This document shows, piece by piece, positions 49,158-57,494 of a stretch of 64,000 nt of DNA (its first letter is position 1; each line of letters starts with the position of its first letter). The stretch comes from Streptomyces cucumeris (GTDB lineage: Bacteria; Actinomycetota; Actinomycetes; Streptomycetales; Streptomycetaceae), in contig NZ_JANCLX010000021.1 in assembly GCF_024295805.1 (NCBI RefSeq), positions 86,031 to 150,030 of the forward strand, given 5' to 3'. The notes beneath the pieces were generated by a model that saw nothing but the letters and a program-made list of their open reading frames with translations, was not told the DNA's origin and did not search any database. Both the position numbers and the translations under genes were made by a program.

Positions 49158-50993
49158 TCAGGCGGCCCCGGCGAGGTCGCGGGCGGCCGCCACGATGGCG
49201 TCCGCGTCGATCCCGGCCTCGCGAAGCTGCTCCTCGGGGGTTGCCGAGACCGGCATGTCGCGCACCGCGAGCCGGACCAGCCGGGGCACGGGACGACCGT
49301 CGGTGAAGGCGTCGAGCACCGCGCCGCCCAGTCCGCCCTCGGGGTGGTGGTCCTCCACCGTGATCAGCCGGCCGGTCGCCTCGGCGGCGGTGCGCAGCGC
49401 CCCGGCGTCCACCGGTTTGACCGAGTACAGATCGATGACCCGTACCGGGACGGACTCCTCGGCGAGCCGGTCGGCCGCCGCGAGGGCCTCGGGCACCGTG
49501 ACCCCGGCCGCCACGATGGTGACGCGGTCGTTCTCGGTGGCGCGCAGCACCTTGCTGCCGCCGATCGGGAACTCCTCGGTGGACGGGTAGACGACCGGGG
49601 TCCCGCCGCGGGTGGTGCGCAGATAGCGGATGCCCGACAGCCGGGCCATGGTGGCGGTCAGGTGGGCGGTCTGGTTGGCGTCGCAGGGGTAGAGCACCGT
49701 GCTGCCGTGCACCGCCCGCAGGGCGGCCAGGTCCTCCAGGCCCATCTGGGAGGGGCCGTCCTCACCGATGGCCACCCCCGCGTGGGAGCCGACGAGGTTG
49801 AGGTCGGCACGGCTGATGGCGGCCATGCGGATGAAGTCGTAGGCACGGGTGAAGAACGCCGCGAAGGTGGAGACGTAGGGGGTCCAGCCACGGGTCTGCA
49901 TCCCCACCGCCGCGGCCACCAGCTGCTGTTCGGCGATGTAGAACTCGAAGTAGCGCTCCGGGTGTTCCTTCTGGAAGTACTCCAGCCGGGTCGAGTCGCC
50001 CACCTCGCCGTCGAGCGCCACCACATCGCCGCGGGCGGTGCCCACGGCGGCCACCGCCTCCCCGAACGCGTCCCGGGTGGGGACGGTGTCACCGGGGTTG
50101 AACCGCGGCAGGCTCAGCGGGCCCTCGGAGGTCGGGCGGGTGGGGGTGACCGAGGGCGGGCCGAGCACCGGCACCGCCATGTTCCGGATCCCGCCGAGTT
50201 CGGCGATGGCCTCCTCGGGGTCCTTCAGCGGTTTGCCGTGCATGCCCTCGCGGTTCTCCACCGCGGCCACACCACGGCCCTTCTGAGTGCGGGCGATGAT
50301 GGCGGTGGGACGGCCGACCGTGGACATCGCCTCGCCGTACGCCCGGTCGATCGCCGCGATGTCATGGCCGTCGATCTCGATGGTGTGCCAGTCGAAGGCG
50401 CGGATGCGGCGGGCGTAGGCGTCGAGATCCCATTCGTGGCGGGTGGGGCCGCGCTGGCCGAGCCGGTTGACGTCGATGACGGCGGTGAGGTTGTCCAGAC
50501 GGTCGAACCCGGCCTGCTCGAACGCCTCCCAGGCCGATCCCTCGGCCATCTCGCTGTCACCGATGAGCACCCAGACCCGGCTGGCCACGTGGTCCAGCCG
50601 TTTGGCGCTCAGCGCCATGCCGACGCCGAAGGGCAGTCCCTGCCCCAGGGAGCCGGTGGCCACGTCCACCCAGGGCAGCCGGGGTGTGGGGTGGCCCTCC
50701 AGCCTGCTGCCGTTCTTGCGGAAGGTGAGCAGTTCCTCGTCGCTCACCGCGCCCGCAGCCTTGTAGACCGAGTACAGCAGCGGGGAGGCATGGCCCTTGG
50801 AGAAGACCAGGTGGTCATTGCCGGGGTGTTCGGGTTTCTCGAAGTCGTAGCGCAGATGGTTCCCCATGAGGACGGCCATCAGATCCGCGGCCGACATCGA
50901 GGACGTCGGATGGCCGGACCCGGCCGCCGCGGCGGCGCGCACCGAGTCCACACGGAGCTGCTGCCCGAGCTCGCCGAGCTGTTCGTGTCGCAT
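49158..50993 (-). CDS. Transketolase (short, single-chain form)
   Basis: 611 aa, shorter than the ~700-aa housekeeping form. Thiamine diphosphate site: SGHPTSSMSAADLM, VFSKGHASP, the GDS...(N) motif VLIGDSEMAEGSAWEAF to DVNRLGQ. Second half: pyrimidine domain with GEVGDSTRLEYFQ, FIAEQQLVAAAVGM (catalytic Glu in FYIAEQQ) and the C-terminal domain. It transfers two-carbon ketol units in the pentose phosphate pathway. It follows an NDH-2-like gene by 27 bases and is closed by a strong hairpin. It is probably a paralogue of the main tkt gene. Confidence 0.87.
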   Translation of the reverse strand: MRHEQLGELGQQLRVDSVRAAAAAGSGHPTSSMSAADLMAVLMGNHLRYDFEKPEHPGNDHLVFSKGHASPLLYSVYKAAGAVSDEELLTFRKNGSRLEGHPTPRLPWVDVATGSLGQGLPFGVGMALSAKRLDHVASRVWVLIGDSEMAEGSAWEAFEQAGFDRLDNLTAVIDVNRLGQRGPTRHEWDLDAYARRIRAFDWHTIEIDGHDIAAIDRAYGEAMSTVGRPTAIIARTQKGRGVAAVENREGMHGKPLKDPEEAIAELGGIRNMAVPVLGPPSVTPTRPTSEGPLSLPRFNPGDTVPTRDAFGEAVAAVGTARGDVVALDGEVGDSTRLEYFQKEHPERYFEFYIAEQQLVAAAVGMQTRGWTPYVSTFAAFFTRAYDFIRMAAISRADLNLVGSHAGVAIGEDGPSQMGLEDLAALRAVHGSTVLYPCDANQTAHLTATMARLSGIRYLRTTRGGTPVVYPSTEEFPIGGSKVLRATENDRVTIVAAGVTVPEALAAADRLAEESVPVRVIDLYSVKPVDAGALRTAAEATGRLITVEDHHPEGGLGGAVLDAFTDGRPVPRLVRLAVRDMPVSATPEEQLREAGIDADAIVAAARDLAGAA

Positions 50994-51020
50994 GGTTCTC
51001 CTTCCTTCCGTGCCGGGCGG

Positions 51021-52340
51021 TCAGCGGCCGGGCGCCCGGGCCGTCCGGACGACCTCGGGGGACTCGGTGTCCAGCGGGACCGCCCAGGAGGGCACCACTC
51101 CGAGTTGCACCGCCTGGCGTGGCAGCACCGCGTCGAGCAGCCAGTCGGCGGCCACGCGGACGCGATTGCCGGGCATGGCCATCAGGTGGTAGCCGCGGGT
51201 GACCGCGTTGGCGAGCGGTCCGGACAGCGGGATGTGCAGCGGGTCGGCGGCCGCCTGCACCCCACCGAGGTCGACCGTGAACCCCAGGTCATGGTGTTTG
51301 TAGGGCTTGGGCGTGCCCTTGCCCAGGGAGGCCAGGGTGTTGTGGGCCGCGGTCCTCCCCTGGCGCTGGGCGTGCTGCGCGGTCATCGCGGTGACCTCGC
51401 CGGGCCGGGTCAGATCGGGCACCGCGGCGGCGTCACCGCAGGCCAGCACCTCCGGATGGCCGGGTACGGCGAGGTACTGGTCCACCTTCAGCCGACCATG
51501 TTCGGTGGCCAGCCCGAGGTTCTCCACCAGGGGGTCCGGGCGCACCCCGACGCACCAGATCAGGGAGCGGGTGTCGATGAACTCACCGTCGTCCAGCAGC
51601 ACCCCCTCGGAGGTGGCCTCCTTGACGCTGGTGCCGGTGCGGACCTCGACCCCGCGTCTGCGGAGCACCCGGTCGGCGGTGCGGGACAGCCGTTCGTCCA
51701 GTCCGGGCAGGATCCGCGGGGCGACGTCGACGAGCAGCCAGCGGGGTGGTGCCGTGCCGCGCAGCGCGGTGTTCTTCCGCGCCAGCGCGTCGATGAACAG
51801 CACTCCGTGGGCAGCCACCTCGGTGCCGGTGTAACCGGCGCCGACCACCACGAAGGTGCGGCGGGCGGCGCGCTCCCGTGGATCCTCGGTGTTGCCCGCC
51901 ATCTCGATCTGACGGGTCACATGGTCGCGCAGGTACAGGGCCTCGGGCATACCGCGGAAGCCGTGGGCGTGCTCGGCGACGCCCGGGATCGGCAGCAGTT
52001 TGTTGACGCTGCCGACGGAGAGGACGAGCCGGTCGTAGCTCATCTCGCCGCGGTTGCCCTCCGGGTCCTCCCAGCCGACCCGGCGGCCCGCGAGGTCGAG
52101 CGAGTGGACCTCGCCGAGCACCAGCCGGACGTGCGGCAGGGTGCCGGTGAGGGAGACCGAGACCCGTCGGGGTTCCAGCACTCCCGCGGCCACCTCGGGC
52201 AGCAGCGGGAGGTACAGGAAGTAGTCATTGGGGTTGATCAGGACGATCTCCGCCGCGTCACGCACGGTGCGGGAAAGCGTACGGGCGGCTTGGTAACCGG
52301 CGAATCCGGCACCGACGATCACGATACGTACTGGGCTCAC
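51021..52340 (-). CDS. Type II NADH dehydrogenase-like FAD oxidoreductase
   Basis: 439 aa from GTG 52340 (GGGAG about 6 bases before). FAD Rossmann motif VIVGAGFAGYQAARTL, NAD motif VVVGAGYTGTEVAAHG, and the second FAD motif ACGDAAAVPD. A C-terminal membrane-associating tail (~370-420) fits NDH-2, which reduces quinone without pumping protons. Operonic with the transketolase downstream. An NAD(P)H-balancing pair is possible. Confidence 0.85.
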   Translation of the reverse strand: MSPVRIVIVGAGFAGYQAARTLSRTVRDAAEIVLINPNDYFLYLPLLPEVAAGVLEPRRVSVSLTGTLPHVRLVLGEVHSLDLAGRRVGWEDPEGNRGEMSYDRLVLSVGSVNKLLPIPGVAEHAHGFRGMPEALYLRDHVTRQIEMAGNTEDPRERAARRTFVVVGAGYTGTEVAAHGVLFIDALARKNTALRGTAPPRWLLVDVAPRILPGLDERLSRTADRVLRRRGVEVRTGTSVKEATSEGVLLDDGEFIDTRSLIWCVGVRPDPLVENLGLATEHGRLKVDQYLAVPGHPEVLACGDAAAVPDLTRPGEVTAMTAQHAQRQGRTAAHNTLASLGKGTPKPYKHHDLGFTVDLGGVQAAADPLHIPLSGPLANAVTRGYHLMAMPGNRVRVAADWLLDAVLPRQAVQLGVVPSWAVPLDTESPEVVRTARAPGR

Positions 52341-52469
52341 AGGGGACTCCCGGACGTACGGAACCAGAGGGCTCCAAGTGCCCGTGCGGGCCGGGGCCAA
52401 ACCCGGGTGGCGGGTGGCCCCGGCCACGGGGACAATGTCCGGCCGCCCTCCCCGGGGCGGATGCGGGCC

Positions 52470-53690
52470 TCAGCGGCGGTCGTGGAGCGCCGTCCGGCCG
52501 TCCACCGGCTCGTCCCAGTCGATGCGGTAGCCGGTCAGCCAGTCGGTGTCGGGGGCGGCCTGGCCCGCGCGGTCCAGCCGCCGGGGCAGGGTGGCGTCCC
52601 GCAGGGCGCGTTTGACCGGGCCGGGGGCTGTCCGGCGGGCCATACCTGCGCTGCTCCGGGCCACCTTCTCGACCCGTTCGCGCCGCAAGCCCTCGTAGGC
52701 GGCGAAGGCGGCCCGGGGGCGGCGCAGATCGCGCAGACACCGGGCCAGCACCACTCCGTCCTCGATGGCCAGGGAGGCGCCCTGTGCGGCGTTGGGGGCA
52801 CAGGCGTGCGCCGCGTCCCCCACGATGACCATCCCGTCCGAGGACCAGGTGGGAGTGGAGACGAGGTCGTAGGCGCCGGTGGCGATGATGTCGTCGCCGG
52901 TGGCGCCGATGATCCCGGCGGCGGCGGTCCGGTCCTCGGCGAACAGCCCGGTGAGCCGTTCCCGCCACTGCGCGGGCGTGACGGCGGCCAGCTCCGCCGG
53001 GGACAGCTCGGGGGCCGGGGCATTGGTGAACCACCAGATCTCGCCGTCCGGGGCGGTGGTACAGCCGAAGAACGCCTGTTTCCCGAAGATCATGGTGTAG
53101 GTGTCGGGATCCGGCGCCACGGGGACGTCGCGGGCGTAGCCGCAGACGGTCTGCTGTCCGGTGTAGCGCGGCCGGGGCGAGGCGGCGTCGATGGTCCTGC
53201 GGATCAGCGAGTGGATGCCGTCGGCGCCGATGAGCACATCGGCCACGGCGCGGCCGCCGTCCGCGAAGGAGCCGACGACCGAGCCGTCGGGGCTGGTGTG
53301 GGCGGCGAGCAGCCGTTTGCCGTACTCGATGCGCACCCCGCGGCGTACCGCCTCCTCGCGCAGCGCGCCGACCAGGGTGGCGCGTTTGATGGTGCGGGAC
53401 CCGATGCCGCCGTTCTGCGAACCGGACATCGGTTTGCGGCCGAGCCGTTTGCCGGTGTCGCTGATGAAGTCGACGTGGCCGGCCGCGAAGGACTGGTCCA
53501 GTACGGGTTGGTGGGCGTCGATCGTGCGCAGCGCCTCCAGGCCGTTGGCCGCGACGACGAGGAACGCACCCGTGTCCATGGCGTTCTCGGGGTACGCCTC
53601 GTGGACGACCGCGTCGATCCCGGCCTTGTGCAGGGCCATCGCGGTCACCGTGCCGGCGATTCCGCCACCGATGATCAGGGCTGTGGTCAT
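52470..53690 (-). CDS. FAD-dependent monooxygenase (PHBH/TetX-like)
   Basis: 406 aa from ATG 53690 (ATG 53699 also in frame). LIIGGGIAGTVTAMALHKAG at the N terminus, DG motif VLIGADGIHSLIRR near 155 and GDAAHACAPNAAQGASLAIE near 290 make a complete single-component flavoprotein hydroxylase. The TetX-like size without a thioredoxin tail separates it from the hydroxylase at 27079. Substrate unknown, could be a polyketide or antibiotic. Starts 67 bases from the Fpg/Nei stop on the same strand. Confidence 0.86.
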   Translation of the reverse strand: MTTALIIGGGIAGTVTAMALHKAGIDAVVHEAYPENAMDTGAFLVVAANGLEALRTIDAHQPVLDQSFAAGHVDFISDTGKRLGRKPMSGSQNGGIGSRTIKRATLVGALREEAVRRGVRIEYGKRLLAAHTSPDGSVVGSFADGGRAVADVLIGADGIHSLIRRTIDAASPRPRYTGQQTVCGYARDVPVAPDPDTYTMIFGKQAFFGCTTAPDGEIWWFTNAPAPELSPAELAAVTPAQWRERLTGLFAEDRTAAAGIIGATGDDIIATGAYDLVSTPTWSSDGMVIVGDAAHACAPNAAQGASLAIEDGVVLARCLRDLRRPRAAFAAYEGLRRERVEKVARSSAGMARRTAPGPVKRALRDATLPRRLDRAGQAAPDTDWLTGYRIDWDEPVDGRTALHDRR

Positions 53691-53757
53691 GGCCACCATA
53701 TGGCGGGCTTGATCCGCCCGGGTCAAGAGGGTGTCGTCAACTGACCGCTGCCATGCA

Positions 53758-54624
53758 CTATTTGAGCAGTCGTGACATACGACGGTCGGCCAGTGGTTTG
53801 CCGCCGGTCTGGCAGGTGGGGCAGTACTGGAGGGAGGAGTCCTTGAAGGACACCTCCCGGACCGTGTCGCCGCACACCGGGCACGGCAGGCCGGTGCGTC
53901 CGTGCACCCGCATCCCGCTGCGCTTCTCCGCCTTGAGGTCCCCGGCGGCGAGCCCGCGGGAGCGCTCGACCGCCGAGCGCAGCGTGGTGTCCATCGCCTC
54001 GTACAGGGCGGAGATCTCCTTCTCGCCCAGGTCGGAGGCCAGCCGGTAGGGGGACATCCTGGCGGCGTGCAGGATCTCGTCCGAGTAGGCGTTGCCGATC
54101 CCGGCGATGACGCTCTGGTCGCGCAGCACGCCCTTGATCCGGTGGCGCACCCCGCGCAGCAGTCCGGCGAACGCCTCGGGGGTGAGCGAGCCGTCCAGCG
54201 GGTCCGGGCCGAGCCGGGCGACCCCCGGCACATCCCCGGGCGAGCGCACGCAGTAGACCGCGAGTCCCTTGCGGGACCCGGCCTCGGTGAGGTCGAAGCC
54301 GGAGCGCTCCGGACCGGCCAGCACCAGCCGCAGCGCCAGCGGCCCCTTGCCCGGCCGCGGCGGCGCCTCGGGCAGGCCGTCCTTCCAGCGCAGCCACCCC
54401 GCACGGGCGAGATGGACGACCAGATGGAGCCCATCGGTGTCCAGGTCCAGGAACTTCCCGTGGCGCCGCGCCGCTGTCACGGTCCGGCCCTCGAGCGCGG
54501 TCAGCGGTGGGTCGTAGGTCTTGAGCACGCTCACCGCGACAGGGAGGACACGGCCGATCTCCCGGCCGACGGCACGCTCGGCCAGGATCCCGGCGAGGGC
54601 CTCCACCTCGGGCAGTTCCGGCAT
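53758..54624 (-). CDS. Fpg/Nei-family DNA glycosylase/AP lyase (second copy)
   Basis: 288 aa from ATG 54624. MPELPEVEAL gives Pro2 and Glu3, with Lys57 in RRHGKFLDLD. Helix-two-turn-helix with VIAGIGNAYSDEILHAARMS, and a zinc finger CPVCG...CPTCQ at ~247-268. The C-terminal ~20 residues (GGKPLADRRMSRLLK) extend past the zinc finger. The sequence differs strongly from the copy at 21633, so the two likely have different lesion preferences. Confidence 0.9.
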   Translation of the reverse strand: MPELPEVEALAGILAERAVGREIGRVLPVAVSVLKTYDPPLTALEGRTVTAARRHGKFLDLDTDGLHLVVHLARAGWLRWKDGLPEAPPRPGKGPLALRLVLAGPERSGFDLTEAGSRKGLAVYCVRSPGDVPGVARLGPDPLDGSLTPEAFAGLLRGVRHRIKGVLRDQSVIAGIGNAYSDEILHAARMSPYRLASDLGEKEISALYEAMDTTLRSAVERSRGLAAGDLKAEKRSGMRVHGRTGLPCPVCGDTVREVSFKDSSLQYCPTCQTGGKPLADRRMSRLLK

Positions 54625-54702
54625 GCCCCCAGTGTGCCGCAGCGGCCCGGCCCACGCGCCGCCGAGGACCGCCACCCCCGCCGCCGCTCCGGGCTGCGCC
54701 TT

Positions 54703-54756
54703 CGGACTCCCTCCCCTACTGTCTCTTTTCTGTTCCTTTTATCGCTTTTCTCGCGT
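54703..54756 (+). promoter_or_regulatory. Pyrimidine-rich leader upstream of the catalase-like gene
   Basis: About 50 bases almost free of A and with few G (runs of TCTTTTC, TTCCTTTTATC, GCTTTTCTC) in front of GGAGAGG (54768-54774) and ATG 54780. It is the most T-rich stretch in the window. It may be promoter DNA or an mRNA protein-binding leader. Confidence 0.4.
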
Positions 54757-54779
54757 TCATCCCGTACGGAGAGGTTCCC

Positions 54780-56069
54780 ATGGTCGACACCGGACAGCAG
54801 GAGCGGTCCGTACGGAGTCACGGGTACGGCGCGACGGCACACCCGGCGGCGGAGCGCTACGAGGCGTACCAGGGCGGCAGCCCCGAGGCCGAACGGGTGG
54901 TCTTCGACAAGCTGGCCCGGGAGCTGGTGCGGGTGCAGCACACCCACCGGGACACCGCGGGCGCCGGACCGCTGCTGCGCACCTTCCACGCCAAGGCGGC
55001 CCTGGGCGTGGAGAACGCGCGGCTGCGGTTCCACGACGATCTGCCGTCCGAACTGTGCGTGGGGTACGCCCGGCCCGGCGCCGAGTACCCGGCCGTGGTG
55101 CGGATGTCCAACGCCGGGGGCACCGAGCGGCACGACGCCTCGCCGGATCTGCGCGGGATCGCCGTCCGGGTCCAGGCCGGACCCGAGGAGACCCACGATC
55201 TGCTGGCCACCAGCTTCCCCGTCTCGCACGCCGCCGACGCCCGTGAGTTCGTGGCGTTCGCCAAGGCCATGGCGGGCGCGACCAGCACCGTCGAGCAGGC
55301 GTTCGGACTCTTCGTACGGCTGCCGCTCTCCGTGGGCTGGGGGACCGCCGACCGGATGCGCCGCAACGTGTGGACGGCCACCCGGCACAGCGTCGGCTCA
55401 CTGGCGCGGGAGACCTTCTGGAGCCGGGGCGCCATCCTGTGGGGCGGCGCGGGGCCGGTCCGCTACCAGCTGCGCCCGGCTCCCGGCGGGACGCCCGCTC
55501 CCCCGCCCGACCGCGGTGACCCCGACTACCTCCACCATGAGCTGGCGTTGCGGCTGGCCACCGGGGACGTCGCCTTCGAACTGTGCGTACAGCGCTACCG
55601 GGACGAGGGCCGCACCCCGGTCGAGGACGGTTCGGTGGAGTGGCCGGAGAGCGACGCTCCCGTCGTACCGGTCGCCCTGCTGACCCTGCCGCGGCAGGAC
55701 CTGGACTCCGCCGAGGCGCGCTCCGCGGCCCGCCGCGTCGAGCAGCTGGCGTTCAACCCCTGGCACACCACCGAGGAGTTCCGGCCGCTGGGCAACCTCA
55801 ACCGGGCCCGCAAGGCCGCGTACGAGGTGGCCGCAGCGCACCGTCTCGGACTGCGCTTCAGCACCCCGGAACCGGGCCACAACACCCTGCTGGGCGTACC
55901 GCTGCGCGCGGCCTTCGGGCTGGTCGACCGCTATGTGCCCTGGCACCGGCTGCCGGTCCCGCCGGGGCTGCTCGACCTGGTGGCGCTCCGGCGGACCCTG
56001 CGCCGGTTCCACCTCATCGACCCCGAGGTCCCGGAGACCCCGCCGCGGCCGGCCGGCGGAAGCGGTTGA
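54780..56069 (+). CDS. Catalase-like haem protein (y4iL-type)
   Basis: 429 aa. The first ~330 residues have the catalase beta-barrel pattern with the distal-side RTFHAKAALGVENARLRF (His), a phenol-binding VVRMSNAGG segment (Asn) and FNPWHTTEEFRPLGNLNRAR leading to RKAAYEVAAAHRLGL (possible proximal Tyr). The canonical catalase signatures are otherwise absent, as in the y4iL-like group linked to lipid peroxide metabolism. Preceded by the pyrimidine-rich leader. Overlaps the convergent ccr gene by 56 bases. Confidence 0.72.
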   Translation: MVDTGQQERSVRSHGYGATAHPAAERYEAYQGGSPEAERVVFDKLARELVRVQHTHRDTAGAGPLLRTFHAKAALGVENARLRFHDDLPSELCVGYARPGAEYPAVVRMSNAGGTERHDASPDLRGIAVRVQAGPEETHDLLATSFPVSHAADAREFVAFAKAMAGATSTVEQAFGLFVRLPLSVGWGTADRMRRNVWTATRHSVGSLARETFWSRGAILWGGAGPVRYQLRPAPGGTPAPPPDRGDPDYLHHELALRLATGDVAFELCVQRYRDEGRTPVEDGSVEWPESDAPVVPVALLTLPRQDLDSAEARSAARRVEQLAFNPWHTTEEFRPLGNLNRARKAAYEVAAAHRLGLRFSTPEPGHNTLLGVPLRAAFGLVDRYVPWHRLPVPPGLLDLVALRRTLRRFHLIDPEVPETPPRPAGGSG

Positions 56070-57387
56070 TCGACGGCAGATGGCGTTCGCGCAGTGCGTG
56101 GTCGCGTACGCCCAGCCCCTCCTCGGGCGCCAGGCACAGCACACCGACCTTGCCCGAGTGGCGGTTGCGGTGGACGTCCTGGGTGGCCAGACCGACCGCG
56201 TCCAGCGGATAGACCGTGGACAGCGTCGGATGGATCATCCCCTTCTCGATCAGGCGGTTGGCCGCCCATGCCTCGCGGTAGTTGGCGAAGTGGGTGCCGA
56301 CGATGCGCTTGAGACCCATCCACAGATAGCGGTTGTCGTACTCGTGGCGGTAGCCGGAGGTGGCGGCGCAGGTCACCACGGTGCCGCCGCGGCGCGCCAC
56401 GTAGACACTGGCCCCGAAGGTCTCCCGGCCGGGGTGCTCCACCACGATGTCCGGGTCGTCACCGCCGGTCAGTTCGCGGATCCGGGCGCCGAACCGCTTC
56501 CACTCCCGGGGGTCCGGGGTGGCCGGGTCCTTCCAGAAGCGATAGCCCTCCTCGGCCCGGTCGATCACCAGTTCCGCCCCCATGGAACGGGCCAGTGCGG
56601 CCTTGTGCTCGCCCGAGACCACGCACACCGGTATCGCCCCGCCGTTGACGGCGAGCTGGGTGGCGTAGGAGCCGACACCACCGGCCGCGCCCCAGATGAG
56701 CGCCACATCGCCCTGTTTCATCTGGGCGCCGTTGCGGGAGACAAGCTGCCGGTAGGCGGTGGAGTTGACCAGCCCGGAGGAGGCGGCCTCCTCCCAGGTG
56801 AGGTGCTCCGGCTTCGGCATCAGCTGATTGGCCTTGACCAGGGAGAGTTCGGCCAGACCGCCGAAGTTGGTCTCGAACCCCCAGATGCGCTGTTCGGGGT
56901 CGAGCATGGTGTCGTCGTGGCCGTCCGGCGACTGGAGTTCGATGGACAGGCAGTGGGCCACCACCCGGTCGCCCGGCTTCCAGCGGCGCACACCGGGGCC
57001 GGTGCGCAGCACGATGCCGGACAGATCGGAGCCGAGGACGTGGTAGGGCTGGTGGTGGCGGGCGGCCTGGGGGTCGTCGGACCGTGCGTAGCGCTCCAGG
57101 AAGCCGAAGGTGGGCATCGGTTCGAAGATGGAGCTCCAGACGGTGTTGTAGTTGATCGCGCTGGCCATCACCGCGATCACCGCCTCGCCCGGCCCGGGTT
57201 CGGGGGTCGGCACCTGATGGATGTGCAGGGACTTCTGGGGGTCCTTGTCCGAGGTGGCCATTCCCTGGAACATCTCGGATTCCTCCTGGAGGACCACCGC
57301 GCCCCGATAGGAATCCGGAATCTCCACGGCGGAGAAATCCCCGCCCTCCGCGTCCTCGGCCAGCGCGGCGCTGATGATCTCCTGCAT
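56014..57387 (-). CDS. ccr: Crotonyl-CoA carboxylase/reductase
   Basis: 457 aa. Medium-chain dehydrogenase fold with the Ccr-specific N-terminal segment (VMASAINYNTVWSSIFEPMP), GSDLSGIVLRTGPGV, WGFETNFGGLAEL, cofactor motif IWGAAGGVGSYATQLA, and FGASVYVARRGGTVVTCA. It makes ethylmalonyl-CoA from crotonyl-CoA, NADPH and CO2, used as a polyketide extender unit or in C2 assimilation. Preceded by a promoter with three AGGGGT repeats also found at the deoxysugar operon. The 3' tail overlaps the catalase-like gene. Confidence 0.93.
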   Translation of the reverse strand: MQEIISAALAEDAEGGDFSAVEIPDSYRGAVVLQEESEMFQGMATSDKDPQKSLHIHQVPTPEPGPGEAVIAVMASAINYNTVWSSIFEPMPTFGFLERYARSDDPQAARHHQPYHVLGSDLSGIVLRTGPGVRRWKPGDRVVAHCLSIELQSPDGHDDTMLDPEQRIWGFETNFGGLAELSLVKANQLMPKPEHLTWEEAASSGLVNSTAYRQLVSRNGAQMKQGDVALIWGAAGGVGSYATQLAVNGGAIPVCVVSGEHKAALARSMGAELVIDRAEEGYRFWKDPATPDPREWKRFGARIRELTGGDDPDIVVEHPGRETFGASVYVARRGGTVVTCAATSGYRHEYDNRYLWMGLKRIVGTHFANYREAWAANRLIEKGMIHPTLSTVYPLDAVGLATQDVHRNRHSGKVGVLCLAPEEGLGVRDHALRERHLPSINRFRRPAAAGSPGPRGR

Positions 57388-57432
57388 GACATGTCCTCCG
57401 ATGTACCGCTCCGGGGTGCCCGATGCATTGGG

Positions 57433-57494
57433 AGGCTAGGGCAGCGCACGTGTCCGAATAACCCCTAGACCGGGCACCCCTGAAAAGAGCCCCT
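57433..57494 (-). promoter_or_regulatory. ccr promoter with triple AGGGGT repeat
   Basis: On the minus strand: -10 box TAGCCT (57438-57433), 22 bases, then AGGGGT (57466-57461), AGGGGT (57481-57476) and AGGGGC (57494-57489); start-to-start distances 15 and 13. No -35 consensus lies in the gap. The arrangement is nearly the same as at 60819-60881. Confidence 0.75.

Noticed and set aside
48078..53744. 1,888-codon rightward open frame
   Set aside because: Lies antisense to four well-supported genes (PLC, transketolase, NDH-2, FAD monooxygenase); produced by scarcity of stop codons at this GC content.
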